A stretch of DNA of 64,000 nt from Luteibacter aegosomaticola (GCF_023078475.1 NZ_CP095741.1:2046001-2110000); one strand, 5' to 3'; counted from the first letter of the stretch, positions 18,503 to 27,961 are shown. Translations and numbers: made by a program. The notes: generated from the sequence alone by a model not told the origin.

Positions 18503-19123
18503 ATGCCTTCGCGTGCCGCCCTTGCCAACCTGTTCGCCGTGATCGTGGCGGCCGTCGCCTGGTCGGGGCTGTTGCTGCAGTACTGGCTGATCCTGTGGTC
18601 CGGGCCGGCGCTCTGGGCCACGGTCCGGTTCCTCAGCTTCTTCACCATCCTGTCCAACCTGCTTGTCGCCCTGGTCGCCGGTTCGGCGGCCACGGGCGGT
18701 AACTGGCGTTTCCTGCGCTTATGGCGCAGCCCGCGCATCCGTGGGCTGGCGGCGCTTTCGATCACGGTGACCTGCCTGGTCTACGCCACGGTGCTGCAGG
18801 GCCAATGGCACCCCCAGGGCCCGCAGTTGATCGCCGACCGCGCGGTGCATTACGTCGTGCCGGCGTTGTATGTGTTCTGGTGGCTGGCCCTGCTGCCACA
18901 CGGGGAGTTGCGCTGGTCCGACGCCCTCCGCTGGCTCGTTTTTCCTGGCCTGTTCGCCGCCTGGACGTTCCTGCGCGGGGCGGTGGTCCATGAATACCCG
19001 TATCTCTTCATGAATGTGGATCACCTCGGCTACGGCCAGGTGCTGCTCAATACCGGCATCGTCGGTGGTTTGTTCCTGATCCTCGGCCTGATTTACGTCG
19101 CGATAGACCGCCGCCTGGCGTAG
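18503..19123 (+). CDS. Pr6Pr family integral membrane protein
   Basis: The 206-residue protein has six predicted hydrophobic helices and the Pr6Pr/FAR-17a-like pattern: RFLSFFTILSNLLVALVAGS near 48, ADRAVHYVVPALYVFWWLAL and WLVFPGLFAAWTFLRGA, with YPYLFMNVDHLGYGQVLLN near 171. The family is of unknown function in bacteria. A TTG at 18488 overlaps the previous stop; ATG 18503 is preferred. Its TAG stop at 19121-19123 is part of the REP head (GTAGGAG). Confidence 0.85.
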   Translation: MPSRAALANLFAVIVAAVAWSGLLLQYWLILWSGPALWATVRFLSFFTILSNLLVALVAGSAATGGNWRFLRLWRSPRIRGLAALSITVTCLVYATVLQGQWHPQGPQLIADRAVHYVVPALYVFWWLALLPHGELRWSDALRWLVFPGLFAAWTFLRGAVVHEYPYLFMNVDHLGYGQVLLNTGIVGGLFLILGLIYVAIDRRLA

Positions 19124-19214
19124 GAGCCCACCCTGTGGGCGACGCCGTTCGCGACAACGCTGCAGGGCCTGTGGCCATGAGGCGAAAGATGTCGCCCACA
19201 GGGTGGGCTCCTAC
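19120..19214. repeat. GTAG-headed REP pair overlapping a stop codon
   Basis: A full inverted pair (head GTAGGAGCCCACC at 19120, tail ending CTCCTAC at 19214). The TAG in its first four bases is the stop codon of the Pr6Pr gene. Confidence 0.9.
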
Positions 19215-19251
19215 TGCGTGATCCCTTCGCGGCAGGGAGTACACTTCCCGC

Positions 19252-21084
19252 ATGATCTTCCGCTGGTTCGAATCCCTTATCGATATCTTCCGCGACGCGC
19301 CTGACAGCGCGCCGCCGAAGACTGTTACGCGCTTTTACATCTACTACCTGCGTCAGGTGTGGAAGCTATTCGTGGTGGCGCTGCTCGTGGGCCTGATCGT
19401 GGCGCTGATCGAGGTCGCGCTGTTCGATTTCCTCGGCCGCGTCGTCGACATGGCGCAGAAGACGCCGGCGGCGGTGTTCTTCCAGACCCACTGGCAGACA
19501 CTGCTGTGGATGGCCTTTGTGGTGGTCATCCTGCGCCCGTTGTTCCTGGGCTTGCACGATCTGCTGGTGAACCAGGCGATCAACCCCGGCATGACCGCCA
19601 TGATGCGCTGGCAGCATCATCGTTACGTGCTTAAGCAGAGCCTGTCGTTCTTCCAGAACGATTTCGCCGGCCGCGTGGCGAACCGCATCATGACCACCGC
19701 GCCATCGTTGCGCGAATCCGCCATGCAGGTGGCGGACGCCATGTGGTACGTGACCGTTTACGCGGGCACGTCGGTGTACCTGTTCGCCAAGGCGGACCTG
19801 TTGCTGGCGTTGCCGCTGGTCCTGTGGATCGCCGCGTATATCGGCATGCTCGTGTACTTCGTGCCGCGGGTGAAAGACCGTTCGTGGCATGCCTCCGAGG
19901 CACGCTCCAAGCTCATGGGCCGTATCGTCGACGGCTATAGCAACATCATGACCCTGAAGCTCTTCGCCCATACCAACCGCGAAGAACTCTATGCGAAGGA
20001 AGCGCTGAACGAGCAGACCGACAAGCTGCGCGCGCAGAACCGCATGGTCACGGCCATGGATTTCTCCATTACCTCGATCAACGGTCTCCTGATCGCCGGT
20101 ACCAGTGCGCTGGCGCTGCTGCTGTGGACGCGCGGCAGCGTTTCCACCGGCCAGGTGGCGCTGGCCGTGGGCCTGGTCATCCGCATCAACAACATGTCCG
20201 GCTGGATCATGTGGGTGGTGAACGGCATCTTCGATAACGTGGGTACCGTGCAGGATGGCATCACCACCATCTCGCAGGAGCGCACGGTGGTCGATCGCGC
20301 CGATGCGTTGCCGCTGCGTGTGACACGCGGCGAGGTGCGCTTCGACGACATCCATTTCCACTACGGCAAGGCCGGCGGCATCATCAGCGGGCTCGATCTG
20401 ATCGTGCGGCCGGGCGAAAAAATTGGCCTGGTTGGCCCGTCGGGTGCAGGCAAGTCCACGCTGGTGAACGTGCTGCTACGCCTGTACGACCTCGAAGAGG
20501 GCCACATTTCGATCGACGGCCAGGACATTGCGCGGGTCACCCAGGAGTCCCTGCGTTCGCATATCGGGGTGGTCACGCAGGATACGTCGCTGCTGCATCG
20601 CTCGATCCGCGACAACCTCCTTTACGGTCGGCCGGACGCCACCGAGGCGGAGATGGCCGAGGCCGTACGCAAGGCGCGTGCGGACGAGTTCATTCCGCTG
20701 CTTTCCGATGGGGAAGGGCGCACGGGTTACGACGCGCACGCCGGCGAGCGTGGCGTGAAGCTCTCGGGTGGCCAGCGCCAGCGCATCGCCATCGCGCGGG
20801 TGCTGCTGAAGGATGCGCCCATCCTGATCATGGACGAGGCGACCTCGGCGCTGGATTCCGAAGCGGAAGCCGCGATCCAGGAAAGCCTGGAAACCCTGAT
20901 GCAGGGCAAGACGGTCATCGCTATCGCCCACCGCCTCTCGACCATCGCCCGCATGGATCGCCTGGTGGTGATGGAGAAGGGCGCCATCGTGGAAACCGGC
21001 ACCCATGCCGAGCTGATCGCCCACGGAGGCCTCTACGCCCGCCTCTGGGCGCACCAGACCGGCGGCTTCGTCGGCGTCGACTGA
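19252..21084 (+). CDS. ABC exporter half-transporter (permease plus ATPase)
   Basis: The 610-residue protein has an N-terminal six-helix exporter domain (about 30-330) and a C-terminal ATPase: Walker A GLVGPSGAGKST near 394, Q-loop VVTQDTSLLHRS, signature LSGGQRQRIAIARVLL near 504, Walker B ILIMDEATSALD near 524 and the switch His in AIAHRLSTIARMD. This is the MsbA/lipid-exporter-like layout that works as a homodimer. The substrate is unknown. The ATG is 38 nt after the REP pair, and the gene appears monocistronic, followed by another REP pair. Confidence 0.94.
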   Translation: MIFRWFESLIDIFRDAPDSAPPKTVTRFYIYYLRQVWKLFVVALLVGLIVALIEVALFDFLGRVVDMAQKTPAAVFFQTHWQTLLWMAFVVVILRPLFLGLHDLLVNQAINPGMTAMMRWQHHRYVLKQSLSFFQNDFAGRVANRIMTTAPSLRESAMQVADAMWYVTVYAGTSVYLFAKADLLLALPLVLWIAAYIGMLVYFVPRVKDRSWHASEARSKLMGRIVDGYSNIMTLKLFAHTNREELYAKEALNEQTDKLRAQNRMVTAMDFSITSINGLLIAGTSALALLLWTRGSVSTGQVALAVGLVIRINNMSGWIMWVVNGIFDNVGTVQDGITTISQERTVVDRADALPLRVTRGEVRFDDIHFHYGKAGGIISGLDLIVRPGEKIGLVGPSGAGKSTLVNVLLRLYDLEEGHISIDGQDIARVTQESLRSHIGVVTQDTSLLHRSIRDNLLYGRPDATEAEMAEAVRKARADEFIPLLSDGEGRTGYDAHAGERGVKLSGGQRQRIAIARVLLKDAPILIMDEATSALDSEAEAAIQESLETLMQGKTVIAIAHRLSTIARMDRLVVMEKGAIVETGTHAELIAHGGLYARLWAHQTGGFVGVD

Positions 21085-21098
21085 CTCCGTCCCCCCCT

Positions 21099-21193
21099 GT
21101 AGGAGCCCACCCTGTGGGCGACGCCGTTCGCGATGACGCCACAGGGCCTGTAGCGTTATCGCGAAAGATGTCGCCCACAGGGTGGGCTCCTAC
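21099..21193. repeat. GTAG-headed REP pair (BIME-like)
   Basis: An inverted pair of intact units 15 nt after the ABC transporter stop, with the same spacer words (CGCCACAGGGCCTGTAGC) as at 11459. Confidence 0.9.
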
Positions 21194-21295
21194 GGTGGCT
21201 GGGTTGAAGGATTTTGTAGGCTAGGGTGTAAACATTGCGCTTGTGGGCGGCGAGGTTCCGGCGACAATAGGGAGCCACAGCCCCGAGAGGTTCCT

Positions 21296-22198
21296 ATGTC
21301 CGCCGCTGCCGATGCCCCCATCGATCCCATCGCCCCTGCCACGGAGCGCGACTGGCGCACCGGCGCCGAACTGGTGGCACTGGGCGCCGTCTGGGGTGGC
21401 TCGTTCCTCTTCATGCGCATCGCGGCGAAGGACTTTGGTCCGTTCCCGCTGGTGGGCACGCGGCTCGCGTTTGGCTCGCTGATCCTGTTGCCCCTGCTAT
21501 GGCGCGCCCGCGCCACGATCCGCTTCTCACACCTGTGGAAGATGCTCCTGCTCGGCGGCCTGAGCGCGGCTATCCCGTTCACGCTGTTCGCCTGGGGTGC
21601 GGAACGCGCGCCCGCAGGTATCGGCGCCATCGCCAACAGCATGACCGTGCTGTTCGCTGCGCTGGTGGCCTTCGTGGGCTTCGGCGAGAAGATCGGCACG
21701 CGCAAGGCGATCGCCCTCGTCGCCGGCTTTGTTGGCGTGGTGATCCTGGCCAGCGGCAAGACGGCTGGCGAGAACGTAGGCCTGGCGGCGCTGGCCGGTG
21801 CCACGGCTTCGTTCTGCTATGGCCTGGCAGCCAACCTCATCAAGAAATTCCTCTCGGACATCGCGCCTACCGCGGTGGCTGCAGGATGCTTGCTCGGCGC
21901 CACGGTGCTCACCGCGCCGCTCGCATGGGCTACCTGGCCGGAAGCGGCGATCCCGGCGAAGTCGTGGGCCTGCGTGATCGCGCTGGGCGTGCTGTCGACG
22001 GGCCTGGCCTATGCGTTCTACTTCCGCCTGATCCAGAAGATCGGCGCACCCCGTGCGGCCACTTCCACCTACCTCGTCCCCCTATTCGGCGTGGCCTGGG
22101 CGTGGATGTTCCTGGGTGAGCCGCTCACCCCGACCATGGCGCTGGCGGGCGCGATCATCCTGGGCAGCGTCATCTTCAGCCAGAAAAGCAAGGCCTAA
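21296..22198 (+). CDS. EamA/DMT superfamily transporter
   Basis: The 300-residue protein has ten hydrophobic helices in two EamA repeats (about 25-150 and 160-298). Typical segments are ALGAVWGGSFLFMRIAAKDF near 26 and LVPLFGVAWAWMFLGEPLT near 260. EamA proteins export small metabolites or amino acids from the cytoplasm; the substrate cannot be assigned. GAGAGG lies 6-7 nt before ATG 21296. The frame running up to 21182 is translated REP sequence and is not used. Confidence 0.9.
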   Translation: MSAAADAPIDPIAPATERDWRTGAELVALGAVWGGSFLFMRIAAKDFGPFPLVGTRLAFGSLILLPLLWRARATIRFSHLWKMLLLGGLSAAIPFTLFAWGAERAPAGIGAIANSMTVLFAALVAFVGFGEKIGTRKAIALVAGFVGVVILASGKTAGENVGLAALAGATASFCYGLAANLIKKFLSDIAPTAVAAGCLLGATVLTAPLAWATWPEAAIPAKSWACVIALGVLSTGLAYAFYFRLIQKIGAPRAATSTYLVPLFGVAWAWMFLGEPLTPTMALAGAIILGSVIFSQKSKA

Positions 22199-22267
22199 GC
22201 GGTCCCTTCCTTCTGCGCCCCGGGCGCGGCATAGTCTGGAACACCGTTTTTCCAGCAGGGGTTTCCC

Positions 22268-23896
22268 ATGTCGCGCCTTCGTCCTCTCCTCGCTTTCGGG
22301 GTCACTTCGTTCGTGTTTGCGCTCGCCGCGCAGGCGCAGGATGCTACGCCCGCCCCGGGCGCCACCAGCGCCGAAGCGCGCCCGGTCGCACTGGCCGATT
22401 TCGACGCTTACGTCGACGCCACCCGCAAGCAGTTCGATGTGCCGGGTATCGCGGTGGCTATCGTGAAGGACGGCAAGATCGTGCTCGAGATGGGCTCGGG
22501 CGTGCGCAAGCTGGGCGATCCCGCCAAGGTCGATGCGCATACGCGCTTCGCTATTGCCTCGAACACCAAGGCGTTCACTGCTGCCTCGCTCGCCATCCTG
22601 GCGGACGAGAAGAAGCTCGACATGAACGACCGCGTGGTTGACCGCCTTCCGTGGTTCCAGATGTCGGACCCCTACGTGACCCGCGAAATGCGCGTGCGCG
22701 ACCTGCTGGCCCATCGCAGCGGCCTGAGCCTGGGCGCGGGTGACCTGCTGTACTGGCCGGCCACCACCTACACCACGAAGGAAGTGGTCGAGCGCCTGCG
22801 TTACGTGCCGCTGACCAACAGCTTCCGCGCCGAGTACAACTACGACAACATCCTGTTCGCCGTGGCCGGCCTGGTCATCGAGCAGGTCTCCGGGAAGCCC
22901 TGGGCCGACTTCGTTCGCGATCGCATCTTCCAGCCGCTGGGCATGAGTGAATCGATCACCAGCGCGCCCGACCATATCAACCCGGGCGACGACACGGCGA
23001 TCGGCCACGCCAAGTTCGACTTCAAGGACCTGAAGCCGGTCGAGCCGATGTCCTGGAATAACAACCCGTCCGCGGGCGGTATCTACTCCAGCGTGCATGA
23101 CCTTTCCAAGTGGATGAACATGCAGCTTGCCGGTGGCGTGTACACCGATGCGAGCGGCAAGGAGCAGCGCCTGTTCTCGTCCGCGCGGCAGAAAGAGATG
23201 TGGTCGCTGATCACGCCCATCCGTATCGGCGAGCCGAGCGTGCCCGAGTTGAAGGCGGCCGTGCCGAACTTCTCCGGCTACGGCGAGGGCTGGTTCGTCT
23301 CCGATTACCGCGGGCACAAGCTCGTGTGGCACACCGGCGGCTGGCCGGGCATGGTCTCGCGCCTGACGATGGTGCCCGATCTGCACCTGGGTATCGTGGT
23401 GCTGACCAACCAGGAGAGCGGTGCCGCGTTTCAGGCTGTGACCATGCGCGCGCTCGATGCCTTCATGGATGCGCCGAAGACGGACTGGATCGCCGCTTAC
23501 GCCGCGTCGGTGAAGAAGGCTGAAGGCAATGCCGACGACAGCATGAAGAAGCACGAGGCCGATCGCATGAAGGGCGCGAAGCCGTCGTTGCCGCTGGACG
23601 GCTACGTCGGCACGTATCGCGATCCCTGGTACGGCGACGTCAAGGTGGCGAAGCAGGGTGGCAAGCTGGTGATGAGCTTTTCGAAGACCGCGCAGCTCAC
23701 CGGCACGCTCGAGCCGTGGCAGCACGATACGTTCATCGCGCACTGGAATGACCGCTCGCTCAATGGCGATGCGTTCGTGAACTTCGCGCTGGATCCGGAT
23801 GGCAAGGTGCGCGAAGTGCGCATGGAGCCGGTCTCGCCGCTCACCGATTTCAGCTTCGACTTCCAGGACCTGCGCCTGGCGCCGGTCAAGAACTAA
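22268..23896 (+). CDS. Class C beta-lactamase-fold serine hydrolase, exported
   Basis: The 542-residue protein has a signal peptide (PLLAFGVTSFVFALAAQAQD). The catalytic SxxK is SNTK near 97-100, the YxN motif is in FRAEYNYDNILFAVAG near 190, and the third motif is WHTGGWPG near 356. A C-terminal domain from about 445 (YVGTYRDPWYGDVKV) is the DUF3471-like domain found with these hydrolases. The family includes D-aminopeptidases, esterases and PBP4*-like enzymes. Beta-lactam resistance is not implied. It follows the EamA gene by 69 nt and has its own GCAGGGG upstream sequence. Confidence 0.88.
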   Translation: MSRLRPLLAFGVTSFVFALAAQAQDATPAPGATSAEARPVALADFDAYVDATRKQFDVPGIAVAIVKDGKIVLEMGSGVRKLGDPAKVDAHTRFAIASNTKAFTAASLAILADEKKLDMNDRVVDRLPWFQMSDPYVTREMRVRDLLAHRSGLSLGAGDLLYWPATTYTTKEVVERLRYVPLTNSFRAEYNYDNILFAVAGLVIEQVSGKPWADFVRDRIFQPLGMSESITSAPDHINPGDDTAIGHAKFDFKDLKPVEPMSWNNNPSAGGIYSSVHDLSKWMNMQLAGGVYTDASGKEQRLFSSARQKEMWSLITPIRIGEPSVPELKAAVPNFSGYGEGWFVSDYRGHKLVWHTGGWPGMVSRLTMVPDLHLGIVVLTNQESGAAFQAVTMRALDAFMDAPKTDWIAAYAASVKKAEGNADDSMKKHEADRMKGAKPSLPLDGYVGTYRDPWYGDVKVAKQGGKLVMSFSKTAQLTGTLEPWQHDTFIAHWNDRSLNGDAFVNFALDPDGKVREVRMEPVSPLTDFSFDFQDLRLAPVKN

Positions 23897-23908
23897 GAGA
23901 CCCCCAGC

Positions 23909-24003
23909 GTAGGAGCCCACCCTGTGGGCGACATCTTTCGCGAAAGCGCCACAGACCCTGCGGCTCTATCGCGAACGGCGTCGCCCACAGGGTGGGCTCC
24001 TAC
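23909..24003. repeat. GTAG-headed REP pair (BIME-like)
   Basis: An inverted pair lying between two convergent genes (serine hydrolase and the DUF3772 channel). Head at 23909, tail ending CTCCTAC at 24003. The central halves are swapped relative to 11459: ACATCTTTCGCGA is on the left and GCGAACGGCGTCG on the right. Confidence 0.9.
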
Positions 24004-24019
24004 CGGGGCAGGCTTTGCC

Positions 24020-26434
24020 TCAGCTCTCGGGATCCGTCGACGCCTTGGGCGCCCCGGCCCCGGTCGGCCCGATCAGGTCCCCCATGTTCCCGCCCGAACG
24101 CAGCACCAGATCCTGCGGCCGCAGCAGCGGAATATCCGCGCCACGCAGGCGGGCGATGATCTCGAACAGCAGGTCACTCTTCACGCCGCCCACATCACGT
24201 GGGCTGCCCACGTAACAGGTGATCGAGAACGTCATGGCCGCGCGGTCGATGCTATCGAGCGTGACGGAAGGCGCAGGCGTCTCTGCCACGCCCTGGTGCT
24301 CTCTCATCGCATCGAGGACATGGTCGCGAATGGCTACCGGGTCCGAATCCAGCGGCATCGGCAGCTTGATCAGCACGCGGCCCTGCGGGTTGGCCATGGT
24401 CATGTTGCGCACGGGCTTCGTGATGAACGACGAGTTCGGCACGATGATCGTGGAGCGGTCGGCCACCTGGATTTCCGTGGCGCGCACGTTGATCCGGCGG
24501 ATATCACCCTCCGCATCGTCTAGCACCACCCAGTCGCCCACCTTCACCGGCCGCTCCGCGAGCAGGATCAGGCCGGAGATGAAGTTCTGCACGATCGCCT
24601 GCAAACCGAAACCGATACCCACGGAGAGGGCGGACGCGACCCACGCGATGTTCTGCAGTGACAGGCCCAGCGAGAGCAGGGCGATGGACACCACGATGAC
24701 GATGCCGACGTAGCCGAGCAGCGTGGTAAGCGAGGTGCGCATGCCCGGGTCGAGGCTGGTGCGCGGCAGGTATTGCTCGGCCATCCAGCTCTTCACGATG
24801 CGCACCGCGAGCAGGCCGGCGAAGAACACGCCGATGCCGCCGAGGATCTGTGCCGGCTGCAGCGTGACGCCCGCGATCTTCAGCTGCTGCACCTTGCTGG
24901 CGAGATCGATGATGTCCGAGGTGCCGGCGCCGAATCCGGAAATGACGGCGGTCAGGCCGAACAGGAACAACGCCAGACGCGACACGCCGGACAACAGCAC
25001 GCCGGCCTGGTCGAGCAGCTTGGGATGGGTGCCGAAGAGGGCTTGCGCCCGCGCGCTCATCGGGCCCTTTTCCGAAAGCAGGGTCTCGAAGAGATCGTCC
25101 ACCAGACGCATGGCGAGATACGTCGCGGAGATCACGATCAGGGTCCATACGACCTGGCCGGCCATCCACGAGGCGAACGCGATGAACCCGCTGAGCAGGC
25201 CGATCCACGAGGCGACGATGGCAACCCATGCGGCGGCAATGAACAGGCTGGCCCACACCGGGCGCGGCGGTTCGGTGCTGCCTTCCTCCGGCGCTTCGTG
25301 CGTGCGGCTGAGACGGATGAGGGCGAGGGCGGTGAGCAAGGTGAGTACGACGGCCTGCAGGCTGCTGGTCAGTACTTCCGCAGCCAGGCTGGTACCGATG
25401 ACGCGGTTAAGCACGCGCAGGAAGTAGAAGACCACCACCGCCAGCGAGAACAGCATGGGGAAGCGGCGCAGGCTCAGTGCGGTTTCGTCAGAGATCGCCG
25501 GCAAGCGCCACGAAGGCCGCTTTGCCGAAATCAGCGCGCGGCCGAGCCCGGCGATGAACGCGCCGAAGAACACCAGGTGCACGATGGCCTTCGCCACCTC
25601 GTTGGTTTCATCGCTGAAGGTGTCTCGCCAGTTCAGGCCCACATAGAACAACTGTGTGCCAATGCCGGTGGTGAGCGCCGACGTGAGCGTGATGCCGACA
25701 ATGAGCGCCGAACGACGCAGGCGCCCGGGCGGCATGCGGTTCGCTGTAAGGCTGCGTACGCGCGACTCGATCCAGTAGCGCACCGCGGTCATCAGCAGCA
25801 GGCCGACGAGGATGCAGCTGATCAGTGCCGCACGGTTGCCGTTCGTCCAGCTGTTCGCGATATCCGCCTGGGCCTGGCTGGCGAAATCGCGCACGTTGGC
25901 CGAGTCGCGCGGAAACGCCTTGGCGGGTTCCGACCAGAAGGGGCGGGACAGTGGCGAATAGCTCTGACGGGAGATCCGTTCCTGGAAGCGCGTGCGGCGC
26001 AGGTCGGATAGCGCGTTGGCCGTTTGCGTGGCTTCGAGGGCCATGGCGTCGGCTTGCTTGATCTGGCCATCGACGGCATCAAAGGCCTTCTGCGCGTCCT
26101 TGCGGGCCTGAACGACCTCCGGCGGCTCCTTCGCGCCGCCGGTGGGCACGGGGCCAAGCTGGTCGACACGGGCCTTGGCGGCGTCGCGGCCGCTCTGCAG
26201 CGAGCTGGAGACTTTCTGGGATTTGCTGCCGACGTCGTTGGCCTGGGCACGCAGGTCGTCGATCTGGCCGTCGGTGACGTCCGCAGCCTTCATGGCCTTC
26301 TCGACGCTATCGAGCTGGCCTCGCAGATCGTCCAGCTGTTGGGCCGGCGTGGCGGCGGCGTCCCCGTCCTGGCCGAAGGCGGTGCCCGTGGCCACGAGGA
26401 GCAGGGAGATTAAGAGGATTCTCAGTATGCGCAT
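24020..26434 (-). CDS. Large MscS-type channel with DUF3772 domain
   Basis: The 804-residue protein starts with a signal peptide (MRILRILLISLLLVATGTAF). The periplasmic region (about 20-190) is coiled-coil rich with a DUF3772 domain (LDDLRGQLDSVEKAMKAADV and SPLSRPFW near 170). About eleven transmembrane helices follow (195-600). The MscS pore and beta domain come near 605-700: ALSVGIGFGLQAIVQNFISG, ERPVKVGDWVVLDDAEGDIR and IIVPNSSFITKPV. It resembles MscK/YbdG-like channels that answer osmotic stress. ATG 26434 is chosen over 26461 because it begins the signal peptide. Confidence 0.92.
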   Translation of the reverse strand: MRILRILLISLLLVATGTAFGQDGDAAATPAQQLDDLRGQLDSVEKAMKAADVTDGQIDDLRAQANDVGSKSQKVSSSLQSGRDAAKARVDQLGPVPTGGAKEPPEVVQARKDAQKAFDAVDGQIKQADAMALEATQTANALSDLRRTRFQERISRQSYSPLSRPFWSEPAKAFPRDSANVRDFASQAQADIANSWTNGNRAALISCILVGLLLMTAVRYWIESRVRSLTANRMPPGRLRRSALIVGITLTSALTTGIGTQLFYVGLNWRDTFSDETNEVAKAIVHLVFFGAFIAGLGRALISAKRPSWRLPAISDETALSLRRFPMLFSLAVVVFYFLRVLNRVIGTSLAAEVLTSSLQAVVLTLLTALALIRLSRTHEAPEEGSTEPPRPVWASLFIAAAWVAIVASWIGLLSGFIAFASWMAGQVVWTLIVISATYLAMRLVDDLFETLLSEKGPMSARAQALFGTHPKLLDQAGVLLSGVSRLALFLFGLTAVISGFGAGTSDIIDLASKVQQLKIAGVTLQPAQILGGIGVFFAGLLAVRIVKSWMAEQYLPRTSLDPGMRTSLTTLLGYVGIVIVVSIALLSLGLSLQNIAWVASALSVGIGFGLQAIVQNFISGLILLAERPVKVGDWVVLDDAEGDIRRINVRATEIQVADRSTIIVPNSSFITKPVRNMTMANPQGRVLIKLPMPLDSDPVAIRDHVLDAMREHQGVAETPAPSVTLDSIDRAAMTFSITCYVGSPRDVGGVKSDLLFEIIARLRGADIPLLRPQDLVLRSGGNMGDLIGPTGAGAPKASTDPES

Positions 26435-26593
26435 GGGGCAATGATAGGTCGGAACCGACAAGCTCGATGGCCCGTAGCATGCGTTACCCTCGGTGAACGC
26501 CGCATGCGGCGGCCACGATGCGGCATTGCAGCTTTGCCCTTCACCAGCCCGCCGTTATCCTGCCGCCCCGTTACTACCGCCTGGAAGCCCGCC

Positions 26594-27346
26594 ATGCGCA
26601 AGAAGCTCGTCGCCGGAAACTGGAAAATGCATGGCTCGCGTGCCATGGCCGACAAGCTCGTCCGCGACATCGTGGAAGACCTGCCGGACGGCACGGACGT
26701 GCTGGTATTCCCCCCGGATGTCTATCTGGGCGAGCTCGCCGAGCGCTATGGCGATCGCGGGCTGGGTTTCGGCGCGCAGAACCTTTCCGAACACCACGTG
26801 CAGGGCGCGTTTACCGGCGAAATCTCGGGCGCCATGCTGCGCGACGTGGGTGCCACCTGGGTGCTGGTCGGTCATTCCGAGCGCCGCCAGTACCAGCATG
26901 AAACCGACGCGCTGCTGGCGAAGAAGTTCGAATCGGCCCGCCAGGCCGGGCTTACCCCGATCCTGTGCGTTGGCGAAACGAAGGAAGAGCACGAAGCCGG
27001 GCAGGCCGAAGCGGTGATCGGCCGCCAGCTGGCCGCTGTCCTCGACCACAACGGGATCGAGGCCTTTCGCGAAGCAGTCATTGCGTATGAGCCCGTTTGG
27101 GCGATTGGCACCGGCCTGACGGCCACGCCAGACAAGGTCCAAAAAATTCATTCATTCATCCGTAGCCAATTGGCAAAAAAGGATGCTAATATCTCGCTCC
27201 TGACCCGGGTGCTTTACGGCGGGAGCGTCAAGCCGGCTAATGCAGCCGAACTTTTCGCCCAGCCGGATGTAGACGGGGGACTGATCGGTGGCGCGGCTCT
27301 CGTGGCATCCGATTTCCTGGATATATGCGCCGCGGCGCGTCGATAA
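26594..27346 (+). CDS. tpiA: Triose-phosphate isomerase
   Basis: The 250-residue enzyme interconverts dihydroxyacetone phosphate and glyceraldehyde 3-phosphate. Catalytic residues are visible: Lys in AGNWKMHGSR near 10, His in LVGHSERRQY near 94 and Glu in AYEPVWAIGTG near 165. The phosphate loop YGGSVKPANA is near 208. ATG 26594 starts the family N-terminus (MRKKLVAGNWK); the frame upstream to 26441 is not coding. secG follows 27 nt later. Confidence 0.97.
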   Translation: MRKKLVAGNWKMHGSRAMADKLVRDIVEDLPDGTDVLVFPPDVYLGELAERYGDRGLGFGAQNLSEHHVQGAFTGEISGAMLRDVGATWVLVGHSERRQYQHETDALLAKKFESARQAGLTPILCVGETKEEHEAGQAEAVIGRQLAAVLDHNGIEAFREAVIAYEPVWAIGTGLTATPDKVQKIHSFIRSQLAKKDANISLLTRVLYGGSVKPANAAELFAQPDVDGGLIGGAALVASDFLDICAAARR

Positions 27347-27373
27347 TTCGCGACACGGCAAAAACAAGAAGAT

Positions 27374-27790
27374 ATGTTCATTCTCTTCAGCGTTTTCTAT
27401 ATCCTGATCGCCGCAGCGATGATCGTGCTGATTCTTATGCAGCGCGGTGCAGGTGCGGAGGCAGGTTCCGGCTTCGGTGGTGGCGCGTCCGCTACCGTGT
27501 TTGGTGCACGCGGTTCGTCGAGCTTCATGACCCGTGCGACGGCGGTCCTCGCCACGTTGTTCTTCCTGTTGAGCCTCGGCATGGGTATCTACCTGGGCCG
27601 TACGGGTAATCCCCAGCCAGCGGCAGATCTCGGCGTGATGTCAGGCGCCACGGCTCCGGCAACGCCGGCGGCCAATACGGCGGCTCCGGCCACCGATGTC
27701 CCGGCAGCCACGGCTCCGGCGGCAAACAACGAAGTTCCGGCCCCGCAGCAGGCAGCCAACCCGGCACCCGCTTCGACGGCCAAGAAGTAA
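27374..27790 (+). CDS. secG: Preprotein translocase subunit SecG
   Basis: The 138-residue protein has the two SecG helices (MFILFSVFYILIAAAMIVLI, 1-20, and TRATAVLATLFFLLSLGMGI near 53-72) and the loop MQRGAGAEAGSGFGGGASAT typical of the family. SecG helps SecYE pass proteins through the inner membrane. A long Ala/Pro-rich tail (about 78-138) is added beyond the core. The tpiA-secG-tRNA-Leu order is the usual one in this order of bacteria. Confidence 0.95.
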   Translation: MFILFSVFYILIAAAMIVLILMQRGAGAEAGSGFGGGASATVFGARGSSSFMTRATAVLATLFFLLSLGMGIYLGRTGNPQPAADLGVMSGATAPATPAANTAAPATDVPAATAPAANNEVPAPQQAANPAPASTAKK

Positions 27791-27817
27791 GAGCAACACC
27801 CTAGTTTTCAAAGTTAT

Positions 27818-27902
27818 GCCCAGGTGGCGGAATTGGTAGACGCACTACCTTGAGGTGGTAGCGGCTTAGGTCGTGGGGGTTCGAGTCCCCCCTTGGGCAC
27901 CA
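27818..27902 (+). tRNA. tRNA-Leu (anticodon GAG)
   Basis: An 85-nt class II tRNA with an acceptor stem formed by GCCCAGG and CTTGGGC, discriminator A and an encoded CCA at 27900-27902. The D-arm GGCGGAATTGGTAGACGC is typical of leucine tRNAs. The anticodon arm CTACC-TTGAGGT-GGTAG gives anticodon GAG. A long variable arm and a GTTCGAGTC T-arm follow. It reads CUC and CUU codons. Confidence 0.97.
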
Positions 27903-27938
27903 ACATAGATCCGGACAACCTCAACCGGATCGCAAAGG

Positions 27939-27961
27939 AACCCGCGAAAGCGGGTTTTTTT
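27939..27961 (+). terminator. Rho-independent terminator after tRNA-Leu
   Basis: Stem AACCCGC (27939-27945) pairs with GCGGGTT (27950-27956) around GAAA, followed by a T run to 27961. It ends the tpiA-secG-tRNA transcript. In the remaining 175 nt before the next gene I see no other gene or clear signal. Confidence 0.9.
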
